A DNA stretch of 64,000 nucleotides from Bordetella genomosp. 10 (GCF_002261225.1 NZ_NEVM01000001.1:434001-498000), one strand, 5' to 3'; shown: positions 35,380 through 43,978, numbered from the stretch's first letter. A program made the numbers and translations. The notes: generated from the sequence alone by a model not told the origin.

Positions 35380-36272
35380 GGCGTTCTCCTTGCAGATGGC
35401 CGTCCCAGCACCTTTTCGAGAAATGCCGAGAGCGCCGGATTCTGGTGCTGCCGCCGCCATGCCGCATACATGTCGGCATGGACGCCGCGCACTTTCAGCG
35501 GGCGGAACTCGATGCCGGGCAGGCAGAGTTCGCGCGCCGACGCCGGCACGATGCCCAGTCCCAGGCCGGCGCGGACGATGCCCAGCAGGGATTGCGTCTG
35601 GCTCACGAAATGCACGTAGCGCGGCGCCACGCCGTGTTTGGCCAACATTTTCTCGATCAGGTCGTGGAAGTATTTTCCTTCCTGCGCGGCGTACATGACG
35701 AAGGGCTGGCGGTTGAAGGCCGTCAGGGCCAGCGCGGATTGGCCGGCCAGGACGTGGCCGGCGGGGAGGGCGGCCATCATGGGCTCGCGTTCGACGCGCC
35801 GGAATTCGAGCGCGCTGTCCGCCGGGATGCGGCGCACCAGCGCCAGGTCGAGCAGGCCGTCGCGCAGGCGCTCCACGAGATGCACCGAGATGTCCTCGTG
35901 CAGGTCCACCGCCACTTCCGGCAGGACGCGCGCCGCCTTGGCCAATAGCTCGGGCATGAGCCGATAGGCGCTGGCCGTCGTGTAGCCGAAGTTCACCACG
36001 CCCAATTCACCCGCGGCGGCACGCCGCGTCGTCACGCGCGCCTTGCGCGCGCCGGCGATCAGGCGGCGCGCTTCGTCCAGCAGGCAGCGGCCCGCCACGG
36101 TCAGGCGGATCTGGCGCTGCGCGCGCGAGAAGAGCTCCACCTCCAGTTCGTTTTCCAGCAGCTTGATCTGCCGGCTCAGCGGCGGTTGCGTCATGCACAG
36201 CCTTTCCGCTGCCCGGCCGAAGTGCAGCTCCTCCGCGACGGCGACGAAACACTCCAGTTGGCGGAGATCCAT
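35370..36272 (-). CDS. LysR-family transcriptional regulator
   Basis: 300 residues. HTH MDLRQLECFVAVAEELHFGRAAERLCMTQPPLSRQIKLLENELEVELFSRAQRQ. The effector domain begins at about 90. It is divergent from the CitMHS transporter/enolase-superfamily operon (start 36423) with a 150-base promoter gap, so it most likely controls that operon. It is first of two overlapping LysR genes. The second probably controls the amidohydrolase/Bug pair or fine-tunes the same operon. Confidence 0.91.
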   Translation of the reverse strand: MDLRQLECFVAVAEELHFGRAAERLCMTQPPLSRQIKLLENELEVELFSRAQRQIRLTVAGRCLLDEARRLIAGARKARVTTRRAAAGELGVVNFGYTTASAYRLMPELLAKAARVLPEVAVDLHEDISVHLVERLRDGLLDLALVRRIPADSALEFRRVEREPMMAALPAGHVLAGQSALALTAFNRQPFVMYAAQEGKYFHDLIEKMLAKHGVAPRYVHFVSQTQSLLGIVRAGLGLGIVPASARELCLPGIEFRPLKVRGVHADMYAAWRRQHQNPALSAFLEKVLGRPSARRTPWT

Positions 36273-36422
36273 GGATATAAAAATTGGATGAGTAGGAAGA
36301 AATTATGACATGGACTTGAATCGAAGCTGTCCCTAGACTGAGTCGCAAAGGCACCCGCTCGCGTGCTGCGCGGCCACCGGCCACGCAGGGCGGAAAGCCG
36401 ATAAATACATGGAGCGAGACGG

Positions 36423-37727
36423 ATGCTTATAGCCTTGGGGTTGGCGACCATACTCAGCCTGACCGTGCTGTTGTTGATGGACCGGATCTCGGCGGTCGCC
36501 GGCCTGATCCTGATACCCACCGTGTTCGCGATCCTCGGGGGATTCGGGCCGGAACTGGGCAAGATGTACGTGGCGGGCGTGAAGACCGTGGCGTCGACGG
36601 CGGCGACCTTCGTGTTCGCCATCCTGTACTTCGGCGTGGTGACCGATGCCGGCCTGCTGCGCCCCGTCATCCGCGCCATCGTGCGCCGGGTCGGCGCCTG
36701 CCCGCTGCGCATCGCCGTGGGCACGGCCGTGCTTTGCGTGCTGGTGCACCTGGACGGCGCCGCGGCGGTCTGCTTCCTGGTCACCGTCAACGCCATGATG
36801 CCGCTCTATGACAAGCTGGGGATGGACCGGCGCGTGCTGGCCTGCATCTGCGGCCTGGGCGCGGGCATCAATATCCTGCCCTGGGTGGCGCCCGTGCTGC
36901 GTTCGTCGGCGGTATTGCACATGACGCCGATGGAGATATTCCGGCCGCTTATCGTCCCCGCCGTCGTCGGCGTCCTGTACCTGCTGGCGGTAGCCGCCTA
37001 CCTGGGCGCGAAGGAGCGGCGCCGCGTGGCCGCGGGCGCCGTCGGCACGGCCGGCGAAGCCGGCGAATGCGGGCATGCGGAAGCGGTGGCCGACGACGAC
37101 GGGCAACTGGCGCGGCTTTTCTGGTTCAACGCCGTCGTCACCCTGGTCATCCTGGCCGTCATCATCTGGGGCGTCTACCAGCCCATGGTGGTGTTCATGG
37201 CGGGCACGGCCATCGTCCTCATCGTGAACTATCCCCGTCCCAGGGACCAGATGGAACGGCTCAATGCCCACGCCAAGGCGGCGCTGATGATGGCTGCCAT
37301 CCTGCTGGCTTCGGGCGTCTTCGCGGGCGTGTTGCACGAGACCGGCATGCTGAAGGCCATTGCCGAAGGGGCCGCGCACGCCTTCCCGCAAGGGAGCGGA
37401 CGCTTCATCCCGCTGATCATCGCCCTACTGTCCGCGCCCATGAGCGTCCTGTTCGATCCGGACTCCTATTACTTCGGCGTGCTTCCCATCCTGTCCCAGA
37501 TGTACGCCAGCCTCGGCGGCGAGCCGGTCGAGGTGGCGCGCGCTTCGCTGATGGGCCTGCACACCGTGGGGGCGACGCTCAGTCCCAACACGCCGGTCAC
37601 CTTCCTGCTGATCGGCATGACCGGCATCACGCTGGGCCAGCACCAGCGCTACCTCTGGAAGTACGCGCTGGGCGGCAGTTTCGCCATGACGGCGGCGGCG
37701 CTGCTGTGCGGCGCCATCGGCATCTGA
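36423..37727 (+). CDS. CitMHS-family citrate/carboxylate-metal symporter
   Basis: 434 residues with about 11-12 membrane helices and a cytoplasmic loop rich in charged residues near 205-230 (ERRRVAAGAVGTAGEAGECGHAEAV). Motifs are FVFAILYFGVVTDAGLL, LDGAAAVCFLVTVNAMMPLYDKLGMDRRVL, LSAPMSVLFDPDSYYFGVLPIL and GATLSPNTPVTFLLIG, as in Mg/Ca-citrate:H+ symporters. It probably brings a carboxylic or sugar acid into the cell. GGAGCGAG sits before the ATG. The enolase-superfamily enzyme follows 24 bases later. Confidence 0.9.
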   Translation: MLIALGLATILSLTVLLLMDRISAVAGLILIPTVFAILGGFGPELGKMYVAGVKTVASTAATFVFAILYFGVVTDAGLLRPVIRAIVRRVGACPLRIAVGTAVLCVLVHLDGAAAVCFLVTVNAMMPLYDKLGMDRRVLACICGLGAGINILPWVAPVLRSSAVLHMTPMEIFRPLIVPAVVGVLYLLAVAAYLGAKERRRVAAGAVGTAGEAGECGHAEAVADDDGQLARLFWFNAVVTLVILAVIIWGVYQPMVVFMAGTAIVLIVNYPRPRDQMERLNAHAKAALMMAAILLASGVFAGVLHETGMLKAIAEGAAHAFPQGSGRFIPLIIALLSAPMSVLFDPDSYYFGVLPILSQMYASLGGEPVEVARASLMGLHTVGATLSPNTPVTFLLIGMTGITLGQHQRYLWKYALGGSFAMTAAALLCGAIGI

Positions 37728-37751
37728 TTCCCTTTCCTTCCTGGTCTTCTT

Positions 37752-38918
37752 ATGAAAATACGCAGCATCACGCCTTATCTTTTCAATCCCCGCAGCGGCA
37801 AAAACCTGTTGTTGGTGCGGGTGGAGTCCGACGCGGGCATCCATGGCTGGGGCGAGTGCTACACCAGCCTCCGAAAAGAACAGGTGGTCGAAACCTTCGT
37901 GCGGTGCATGGCGCCGTACCTGGTCGGCCGCGACGTGCACGACCTGCGCCACATGTGGCGGATCCTCTTCGACGATTTCGCGATCCGCCGCAATTCGGTG
38001 GACCTGTCCTGCGCCTGGAGCGGAATCGAGATCGCGCTGTGGGACATCATCGGCAAGGCCTGCGATCGTCCGGTCCATCAACTGATCGGCGGGCGCCAGC
38101 GCAGCCGCGTGCGCGTCTATGCCAACGGCTGGGCCGAGGGGGCCGGCGGCATCGACGACATTTGCGAGGCGGCCCGCCAAGTGGTGGCGGCGGGCTATAC
38201 CGCCTTGAAGTGGGATCCTTACCAAGGGCCTTGGCGTACCGTCGCCAGCCGGGCGGACGTCGAGCACGCCGTGGCATGCGTCAAGGCGGTGCGCGCCGCG
38301 GTGGGGCCGGACGTCGATCTGCTGATCGACGCGCATCGCCGCGTCGGGCCGCAACAGGCCATCGAGTTCGCCCGCCGCATCGAGGAATTCGGCATTCTCC
38401 AGTACGAGGATCCCAGCCTGGCCGACAACATCGACCTGGTGGCGCAAGCGCGCGGCCAACTGCGCGTGCCCATCGTATGCGGCGAGACTTTCTATTCGAA
38501 GGAGCAGTTCGCCGGCTTGCTGGAGGCGCGGGCGGCGGACGTCATCAACCCCGACGTCTGCGCCTGCGGCGGCATCCTCGCCACCATGGAGCTGGCCGCC
38601 ATGGCCGAGCCCTACGCCGTGCTGTTCAGCCCGCACAACAACAACAGTACGGTCGTCGGGCTCGCGGCCACGGCGCACGTCTCGCTGGCCGTGTCGAACT
38701 TCCTCATCGCCGAATACTTCGTCAATCTGCAGCCCGCCTGCGATGCCTTGACGGCCACGCCCCTGAAGATCGAGAACGGCTGGCTGGAACTGCCGGACAG
38801 GCCGGGGCTGGGAATCGACATCGATGTCGAGGAGCTGCGGCGGTGGCCGTACGAGGACTTCGCGTCGAAACGCCTGCGCTTGCCGGAGGACGAATCGCCG
38901 CGGGTGCGTCAGGCCTGA
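37752..38918 (+). CDS. Enolase-superfamily (mandelate racemase/acid-sugar dehydratase) enzyme
   Basis: 388 residues. The N-terminal capping domain is followed by a TIM barrel. Likely active-site residues are Lys153 (ALKWDP), Asp193 and His195 (LIDAHRR), metal ligands Asp193, Glu219 (YEDP) and Glu245 (CGET), and His295 (SPHN). Lys plus His on opposite faces and the DAH motif fit the mandelate racemase subgroup, including galactonate/gluconate-type dehydratases. It would dehydrate or epimerise the acid imported by the CitMHS gene upstream. Exact sugar acid unknown. Confidence 0.88.
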   Translation: MKIRSITPYLFNPRSGKNLLLVRVESDAGIHGWGECYTSLRKEQVVETFVRCMAPYLVGRDVHDLRHMWRILFDDFAIRRNSVDLSCAWSGIEIALWDIIGKACDRPVHQLIGGRQRSRVRVYANGWAEGAGGIDDICEAARQVVAAGYTALKWDPYQGPWRTVASRADVEHAVACVKAVRAAVGPDVDLLIDAHRRVGPQQAIEFARRIEEFGILQYEDPSLADNIDLVAQARGQLRVPIVCGETFYSKEQFAGLLEARAADVINPDVCACGGILATMELAAMAEPYAVLFSPHNNNSTVVGLAATAHVSLAVSNFLIAEYFVNLQPACDALTATPLKIENGWLELPDRPGLGIDIDVEELRRWPYEDFASKRLRLPEDESPRVRQA

Positions 38919-39034
38919 GTAGCGCTTCTTCCGCATTGAAAACCGAAGGACCGAAGGGCTGGTCTTACCGGTCTTTCGATGCGTGCAATGGCCGCCATTT
39001 ATACGGTTCTTTCCTAAGATTTCCTTAAGTTTGC

Positions 39035-39057
39035 GGCGCCTTCCCAGGCGCCTTTTT
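39035..39057 (+). terminator. Intrinsic terminator after the CitMHS/dehydratase operon
   Basis: GGCGCCT (39035-39041) and AGGCGCC (39046-39052) make a perfect 7-base GC-rich stem with a TCCC loop, followed directly by TTTTT. It lies 117 bases after the dehydratase stop and just before the chemoreceptor promoter, so it insulates the two units. Confidence 0.88.
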
Positions 39058-39081
39058 CATGCGTGTTTTGCCGAGATGTGG

Positions 39082-39190
39082 CCTTGCCGCGACACCTGTC
39101 ATCAGCGTGCAACTTTTACAAGACGTCCCGGACGCCCCACATTAGAATCCCTCAAAATTGTGTACAAAAAACAATATTTTCTATGTAAAT
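39082..39190 (+). promoter_or_regulatory. Chemoreceptor-type promoter module, copy 2
   Basis: CCTTGCCGCGACACCTGT at 39082-39099 is identical to copy 1 (30445-30462). Then come AAGACG (39120-39125), a 17-base spacer, TAGAAT (39143-39148) and GTACAAAAAACAAT. It lies about 110-180 bases upstream of the chemoreceptor start at 39262. The rest of the 343-base gap from 38919 holds the terminator and nothing coding that I can support. Confidence 0.55.
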
Positions 39191-39261
39191 GTACCAATTG
39201 GGCGGCGAGCGTCTGCGGCGCTTCGCCGAATTCGAGAGCAACATGGGTCGCCATTAAGAAT

Positions 39262-40917
39262 ATGCAACAGTTCCTTAGAGACATTACTGTTCGCCGCATG
39301 GTTCTCTGCGTGCTTCTGTTGGTGAGCGCGCTGGTAATCGTCCTGGCTTTCCTCGGCACGCGCGGTCTCGTGTACGCCGAGAAAGCGCTGAAAGACAGCG
39401 GTGTGTTGTTGAAGCACGTTTCGTCGCTCAATCACGTCAACGATCAACTCGTGCTTGCGCGCCTGCACCTCGTGCAATTGAAGGACTATGCCGCTGCGCG
39501 CGACCAGGAGAAACAATCCGCCGAATCGCGCAGCGTCGACGAGGCGCTAGTCGCGGCGCGCCAGAACTTCGAGACCTTCACCCAGAGTGCGCCATCGTAT
39601 GTGCCGCAGTCCCTGGTCCAGTCGCTGCAGTCCGGCTTCCAGGCGCTGGATCAAGGCATCGCGGGACAGCAGAACTTCCTGGCGGCCGGAGACATCGCAC
39701 GCGCGGCGGAGCAGGAAGCCAAGGTGGTCGCACCTGCCAGCCGCGCCTTCGCCGATACCCTGGCCCGCTATGAGAGCTACGGCGGCACGCGCGAGGACCA
39801 ACTACTGCAGGAGGCGCATGAAAACCGCATGGAAAGCTTCATCGGCGCGGCGGTCGTGGCCGGCATCTGCCTGCTGCTGGTGTTGCTGGGCGATCGCTAC
39901 GTGGTGGCTTGCGTCAAGCGGCCGCTGGACGACATCAAGGGGCATTTCCGGCGTATCGCCGGCGGCGACCTGACCCAGCCCATCGCGCCCTTCGGCAAGA
40001 ACTGCGTGGGCCAGATCATTCCGTTCCTGGACGATATGCAGAACAGCCTGTCGCGCACCGTGGGCGCCGTGCGCGAGGGCGTGGTGCAGATCAACGGCGG
40101 CGCCGCCGGGATCGCGGCCGGCAATAGCGACCTGTCGTCCCGCACCGAGGAGCAGGCGTCGTCGCTGGAAGAAACCGCCGCCAGCATGGAGGAATTGGCC
40201 TCCACCGTGCACAACAACGCGCAGAATGCCGGGCACGCCCGCGACATGGCCGCGCAGGCCAGCGAGAACGCGCAGCGCGGCGGCGCGGCCGTACAGCAGG
40301 CCGTCGCGACCATGCGCAAGATCTCCGACAGCTCGCGGCGCATCGGCGACATTACCGCCGTGATCGACTCCATCGCTTTCCAGACCAACATCCTGGCGCT
40401 CAACGCGGCCGTGGAGGCTGCCCGCGCCGGCGAGCAGGGCAAGGGCTTCGCCGTCGTGGCGAGCGAGGTGCGCACGCTGGCGCAGCGTAGCGCGGCCGCG
40501 TCCAAGGAAATCAGGGATCTCATCGCGGCGTCCAGCGCCACCGTGGCGGAAGGCTCCCATCAGGTGGAGGCCGCGGGCGGCACCATGGAGGACATACTGG
40601 AATCCGTGCAGCGGCTTGCCACCCTGGTCGGCGAGATCGCCACGGCTTCGCACGAGCAGGCCGCGGGCATCGAGCAGGTCAACACCGCCCTGACGCAGAT
40701 GGACCAGGTGACGCAGCAGAACGCCGCCCTGGTGGAACAGGCGGCCGCGGCGGCCTCCGCGCTCGAAACCCAGGCCCAGCGCCTGCAAAATGCCGTGGCC
40801 CTGTTCCGCCTGGCTGGCGACGGCGGGGCTGGGGGCCTTCCCACCGCGCTCAAGCTCCAGGAGATCGAACATTCGATCCCCGGCGCGGGCGGCGGGCGTC
40901 TGGCGCTGCCCGCATAG
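39262..40917 (+). CDS. Methyl-accepting chemotaxis protein, Tar-like four-helix sensor
   Basis: 551 residues from ATG 39262 ([20 protein letters not shown]). Membrane helices are at about 12-32 and 190-212. Between them is a helical periplasmic domain (about 35-188) like the four-helix-bundle sensors. HAMP ([23 protein letters not shown]) leads to the signalling hairpin, with tip [41 protein letters not shown]. Frames extending upstream to 38983 cross the terminator and promoter and are rejected. It shares its promoter module with the other chemoreceptor but has an unrelated sensor domain. Confidence 0.93.
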   Translation: MQQFLRDITVRRMVLCVLLLVSALVIVLAFLGTRGLVYAEKALKDSGVLLKHVSSLNHVNDQLVLARLHLVQLKDYAAARDQEKQSAESRSVDEALVAARQNFETFTQSAPSYVPQSLVQSLQSGFQALDQGIAGQQNFLAAGDIARAAEQEAKVVAPASRAFADTLARYESYGGTREDQLLQEAHENRMESFIGAAVVAGICLLLVLLGDRYVVACVKRPLDDIKGHFRRIAGGDLTQPIAPFGKNCVGQIIPFLDDMQNSLSRTVGAVREGVVQINGGAAGIAAGNSDLSSRTEEQASSLEETAASMEELASTVHNNAQNAGHARDMAAQASENAQRGGAAVQQAVATMRKISDSSRRIGDITAVIDSIAFQTNILALNAAVEAARAGEQGKGFAVVASEVRTLAQRSAAASKEIRDLIAASSATVAEGSHQVEAAGGTMEDILESVQRLATLVGEIATASHEQAAGIEQVNTALTQMDQVTQQNAALVEQAAAAASALETQAQRLQNAVALFRLAGDGGAGGLPTALKLQEIEHSIPGAGGGRLALPA

Positions 40918-41038
40918 GCGCATAAGGCGCGTCGAAGCAGGGATCGTAAATATCCGTACAATCGGGTGAATTACAAGGCCAACGATCCCGGGCTTCCCCT
41001 GCTCAAAGCATTTCCTTCGCCCGGGCGCGGATTCTTGG

Positions 41039-41068
41039 CTGACAGCACGCCATCCCGATGGCTATAGC
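41039..41068 (+). promoter_or_regulatory. Putative sigma-70 promoter of the small lipoprotein gene
   Basis: CTGACA (41039-41044), an 18-base spacer and TATAGC (41063-41068). Transcription would start near 41075, leaving a short leader with AAGGAG (41086-41091) before the lipoprotein start. Read by eye only. Confidence 0.5.
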
Positions 41069-41103
41069 GTTCGTGCCTGGGCGCTAAGGAGATGTTCATC
41101 CGT

Positions 41104-41373
41104 ATGCCGAGCCCCCGTGTCGTAGGCCTGTGTCTTGTCGCCCTGCTTGCCGGCTGTTCCTCGAGTGGATCCACGAAGGATGCCGGCCCGGACGGCGCAT
41201 CCGCTTTCTCCTCGTCCTCCACGTCCGCCGCCAAGAGCGGAAATTCGTGCAGATCGAATCGCAGCAGTTGCCTCTACAACGGGGCGTACGAAGAAGGCGA
41301 GCGGGACTACGCGCAGCAAGAAGCGGCCAAGTTGAACCTGGCCGAGTTGCAGCGGCTGAAGCGCGGCTTCTGA
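41104..41373 (+). CDS. Small lipoprotein, paralogue of the one at 23978-24190
   Basis: 89 residues from ATG 41104 (MPSPRVVGLCLVALLAGC). ATG 41092 is an alternative but would touch the AAGGAG ribosome site directly. Lipobox LAGC with Cys18. A Ser-rich spacer (SSSGS...SSSSTSAAKSGN, residues 19-47) follows. Then come two Cys (CRSNRSSC) and LYNGAYEEGERDYAQQEAAKLNLAELQRL, matching the C-terminal half of the other small lipoprotein. Probably outer-membrane anchored with a short helix. Function unknown. Confidence 0.75.
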   Translation: MPSPRVVGLCLVALLAGCSSSGSTKDAGPDGASAFSSSSTSAAKSGNSCRSNRSSCLYNGAYEEGERDYAQQEAAKLNLAELQRLKRGF

Positions 41374-41461
41374 CAGCGAGGATCCGACTGCCGTAGGCGT
41401 TTTGGATATGTATTAGTAATTCGCGTCTGAAACGCTATAAGAATAAAGAACTCATGATTCA

Positions 41462-41481
41462 TCGTCTCGCATGTGAGACGA
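41462..41481. repeat. Inverted repeat downstream of the lipoprotein gene
   Basis: TCGTCTC and GAGACGA form a perfect 7-base stem around the 6-base loop GCATGT, about 90 bases after the lipoprotein stop, in low-GC DNA. A second hairpin, CCCCA/TGGGG, lies at 41509-41527. Neither has a T-run, so they are weak terminators at best and could mark the edge of the accessory cassette. Confidence 0.4.
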
Positions 41482-41591
41482 CGCCTCGCCGTAGGCTTCA
41501 CCATATTTCCCCATATATTTTGTGGGGCATTTCACCGGCTCATCGCGAAAACTAACGTCCTGATTTCCCACGGGTCGGTCTCGGCCATCAT

Positions 41592-41620
41592 TTGCGCAGA
41601 CGTTTAACATATCGTATAAG
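41592..41620 (+). promoter_or_regulatory. Predicted sigma-70 promoter of the pyrophosphohydrolase-helicase cassette
   Basis: TTGCGC (41592-41597), exactly 17 bases of spacer, TATAAG (41615-41620). The -10 box is embedded in the palindrome at 41615-41633. Transcription would start about 10-25 bases before ATG 41650, giving a very short leader with a weak GGACAA ribosome site. Confidence 0.6.
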
Positions 41621-41633
41621 TTGTCAACTTATA
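41615..41633. promoter_or_regulatory. Perfect 19-base palindrome, candidate repressor operator
   Basis: TATAAGTTG, one central T, CAACTTATA: nine-base arms with no mismatch. It covers the predicted -10 box and the likely transcription start of the cassette, the classic place for a repressor to block RNA polymerase. No regulator gene is adjacent, so the protein would be encoded elsewhere. The alternative is a hairpin in the leader. Confidence 0.6.
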
Positions 41634-41649
41634 TGGACAATCGCCAGCG

Positions 41650-42036
41650 ATGCATTCCGAAGACCTGCCTTTTCCCGATCCTCTCATCGACGTCGCCCCT
41701 TTGGCCAAGGCGTTGGAACAGTTCGCCGTGGCCCGAGACTGGGCCCAGTTCCATTCGCCCAAGAATCTGGTCATGGCGCTTACTGGAGAGGTAGGCGAGC
41801 TTACGGAGATTTTCCAGTGGATGACGGAGGCGCAGTCATGTGCTGCCGGCAAAGACCCGCGAACCGCGCAGGCGATAAAGGATGAACTGGCGGATGTGCA
41901 GTTGTACCTTGTCCGGTTGGCGTCTGTACTCGGAGTGGACCTGAACGAGGCTGTTCGACAGAAGCTTCAAAAGAACGCTCGAAAATACCCTGTTGATAAA
42001 GCCAAGGGTTCAAGCAAGAAATACACCGATCTCTAG
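41650..42036 (+). CDS. MazG-like nucleotide pyrophosphohydrolase
   Basis: 128 residues. The all-helical MazG/RS21-C6 fold is marked by two acidic motifs that bind magnesium: Glu47-x2-Glu50 in LTGEVGELTEIFQW and Glu79-x2-Asp82 in IKDELADVQLYLVRLA. KNLVMAL and KYPVDKAKG are also typical. Such enzymes cleave (d)NTPs to the monophosphate and pyrophosphate, removing damaged nucleotides or draining dNTP or alarmone pools. The stop is 25 bases before the helicase gene on the same strand, so the two are probably one operon. Codon and base use are more AT-rich than the surrounding genes, which suggests transfer. Confidence 0.9.
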   Translation: MHSEDLPFPDPLIDVAPLAKALEQFAVARDWAQFHSPKNLVMALTGEVGELTEIFQWMTEAQSCAAGKDPRTAQAIKDELADVQLYLVRLASVLGVDLNEAVRQKLQKNARKYPVDKAKGSSKKYTDL

Positions 42037-42061
42037 TTCCTTGCCGTCAGAGACAAGCCCG

Positions 42062-43978
42062 ATGATCGTTTACGAAGCGGACAAGAAGCAGTTTCTCCAT
42101 GACATTGACTTCGACGATATTGAGAACGTTGTCCTTGCGCGTTTCAAGGCAGCCACCGGTCGAGGAGTGAATGCTTCGGAGATGCGTTCCTGGAGAGAGT
42201 CTCTGAATCAACTCGCCATGGTACTGCGTGATGAGGGGATACCCGGCAATATGGGCGTCGCCATTGAGTTGCACATCCCGCAATCCTCAAAACGCATTGA
42301 TGTCACCCTGACCGGCAGTGACGAGGCGGGAGGCAAGAACGCCATCATCATCGAGTTGAAGCAATGGGAAAAAGCCTCCGCGACCGAGAAAGACGCCATC
42401 GTGGTGACTTATGTCGGGAAGGGGAAAAGGGAGACGGTCCATCCTTCCTACCAGGCTTGGTCGTACGCATCGCTGCTTGAGGGGTTCAATGAAGCCGTAT
42501 ACGAGGGCGGAATTTCCATCCGCCCTTGCGCTTACCTGCACAATTATGCGTGTGACGGTGTGTTGGATGGGCCTCATTATTCGAGCTACACGGCTAAGGC
42601 GCCGTTGTTTCTCAGGGGCGCCAAGGAACGCCAGCAACTACGGGATTTCATCAAGAAATACGTCAAGCATGGTGATTCCAGGGGAATCCTTCACGAACTG
42701 GCTCATGGCCGCATCCGGCCGTCCAAGGCGCTTGCCGATGCCCTGAAGGGCCTGTTGGCCGCCAAGCCCGAGTTTGTGCTGGTGGACGACCAAAAGGAGG
42801 TATTCGAATCGGCCCTGGCGGCCGTCCGGACGGCCTCCGCGGAAGCCCCCAAGGTTGTGATCATTGAAGGGGGACCAGGGACCGGAAAAACGGTGCTGGC
42901 CATCAACCTGCTTGTGCGTCTGATTGGATCGGGCCTGTTCGGGCAGTACGTGTCGAAGAACGCCGCCCCGCGCGAGGTCTATCAATCAAGGCTGACCGGA
43001 ACGATCACCAAGACCAAATTCTCGAGCATGTTCTCGGGGTCGGGACGCTTCTTCTCCACAGGTGTCAACACATACGATTTTCTGATCGTTGATGAAGCAC
43101 ATCGGCTCAATGAAAAAAGCGGCTTGTATGGGCACCTTGGAGAGAACCAGGTCAAGGAACTGATCGACGCATCGGCATGCACGGTATTCTTCATCGACGA
43201 AGACCAACGTGTAGCTCTGAGCGACATAGGAACCAAGCAGAGAATTCGAGATTTTGCCCAGGCCAAGGGCGCGCAAGTGGAAGAGTACGAGCTGGCGTCT
43301 CAGTTTCGGTGCAGTGGATCGGACGGCTACCTGGCATGGCTGGACGATGTGCTTGGCATCCGTACTACCGCGAATCCGCTTCTTGAAACGACCGAATATG
43401 ATTTTCAGGTGTTCGAGTCGCCTCAGGCCTTGCATGAGGCAATCAAGGCCAGGAATGATCGAAACAAGGCGCGTGTAGTTGCAGGATATTGCTGGCCTTG
43501 GCGTAGCAAGAAAGATCCTCGTGCGGACGATATCGTCATCGGCGAATATCGCAGACAGTGGAACTTAAGCAAGGATGGCAGTCTGTGGATTATTGCCCCG
43601 GAATCAGTTGAACAAGTGGGCTGCATCCATACCTGCCAAGGTCTTGAGGTGGACTACGTCGGCGTCATCATTGGTCCGGATCTTATTGTCCGTGATGGCA
43701 AGATCGAGACTCGACCCGAGGAGAGAGACCGTCACGACAAGACGATTCGCGGATACAAGAGCTGGCTTAAGATCGACCCCGTGCTGGCAAGAGCCGAGGT
43801 GGATCGCATTATCAAGAATACGTATAAGACGCTTATGAGTCGCGGGATGAAAGGGTGTTATGTGTACTGCACGGATGAAGCGACGGCTGAGTATCTGCGG
43901 TCGCGCATTCGCGAGGCAGACTCGACAGATCTCCTGAGCGTCGGCGAAGCGTCGGCTGAGCATGCGGGCGCTGTCTGA
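42062..43978 (+). CDS. PD-(D/E)XK-like nuclease fused to Schlafen-group-3/DUF2075-type helicase
   Basis: 638 residues from ATG 42062 (MIVYEADKKQFLHDI). The N-terminal region shows a PD-(D/E)XK-like pattern: Glu69, Asp80 (KRIDVTL), Glu98-x-Lys100 (IIELKQW) and Gln131-x3-Tyr135 (HPSYQAWSYASLL). From about 235 the helicase core has Walker A GGPGTGKT (270-277), Walker B FLIVDEAH (Asp344, Glu345), FFIDEDQR (377-383), YELASQFRC (Arg416), GCIHTCQGLEVDYVGVIIG (520-538) and LMSRGMKGCYVYC (591-603). All motifs look intact, so this is probably an active ATP-driven nuclease. Together with the MazG-like partner it resembles a two-gene phage-defence module (inference). Lower GC than neighbours. Confidence 0.88.
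   Translation: MIVYEADKKQFLHDIDFDDIENVVLARFKAATGRGVNASEMRSWRESLNQLAMVLRDEGIPGNMGVAIELHIPQSSKRIDVTLTGSDEAGGKNAIIIELKQWEKASATEKDAIVVTYVGKGKRETVHPSYQAWSYASLLEGFNEAVYEGGISIRPCAYLHNYACDGVLDGPHYSSYTAKAPLFLRGAKERQQLRDFIKKYVKHGDSRGILHELAHGRIRPSKALADALKGLLAAKPEFVLVDDQKEVFESALAAVRTASAEAPKVVIIEGGPGTGKTVLAINLLVRLIGSGLFGQYVSKNAAPREVYQSRLTGTITKTKFSSMFSGSGRFFSTGVNTYDFLIVDEAHRLNEKSGLYGHLGENQVKELIDASACTVFFIDEDQRVALSDIGTKQRIRDFAQAKGAQVEEYELASQFRCSGSDGYLAWLDDVLGIRTTANPLLETTEYDFQVFESPQALHEAIKARNDRNKARVVAGYCWPWRSKKDPRADDIVIGEYRRQWNLSKDGSLWIIAPESVEQVGCIHTCQGLEVDYVGVIIGPDLIVRDGKIETRPEERDRHDKTIRGYKSWLKIDPVLARAEVDRIIKNTYKTLMSRGMKGCYVYCTDEATAEYLRSRIREADSTDLLSVGEASAEHAGAV

Noticed and set aside
41993..42061. Longer N-terminus for the nuclease-helicase starting inside the MazG-like gene
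   Set aside because: It would overlap the MazG-like gene by 44 bases. The residues before MIVYEAD show no conserved features, and ATG 42062 gives a natural protein start.
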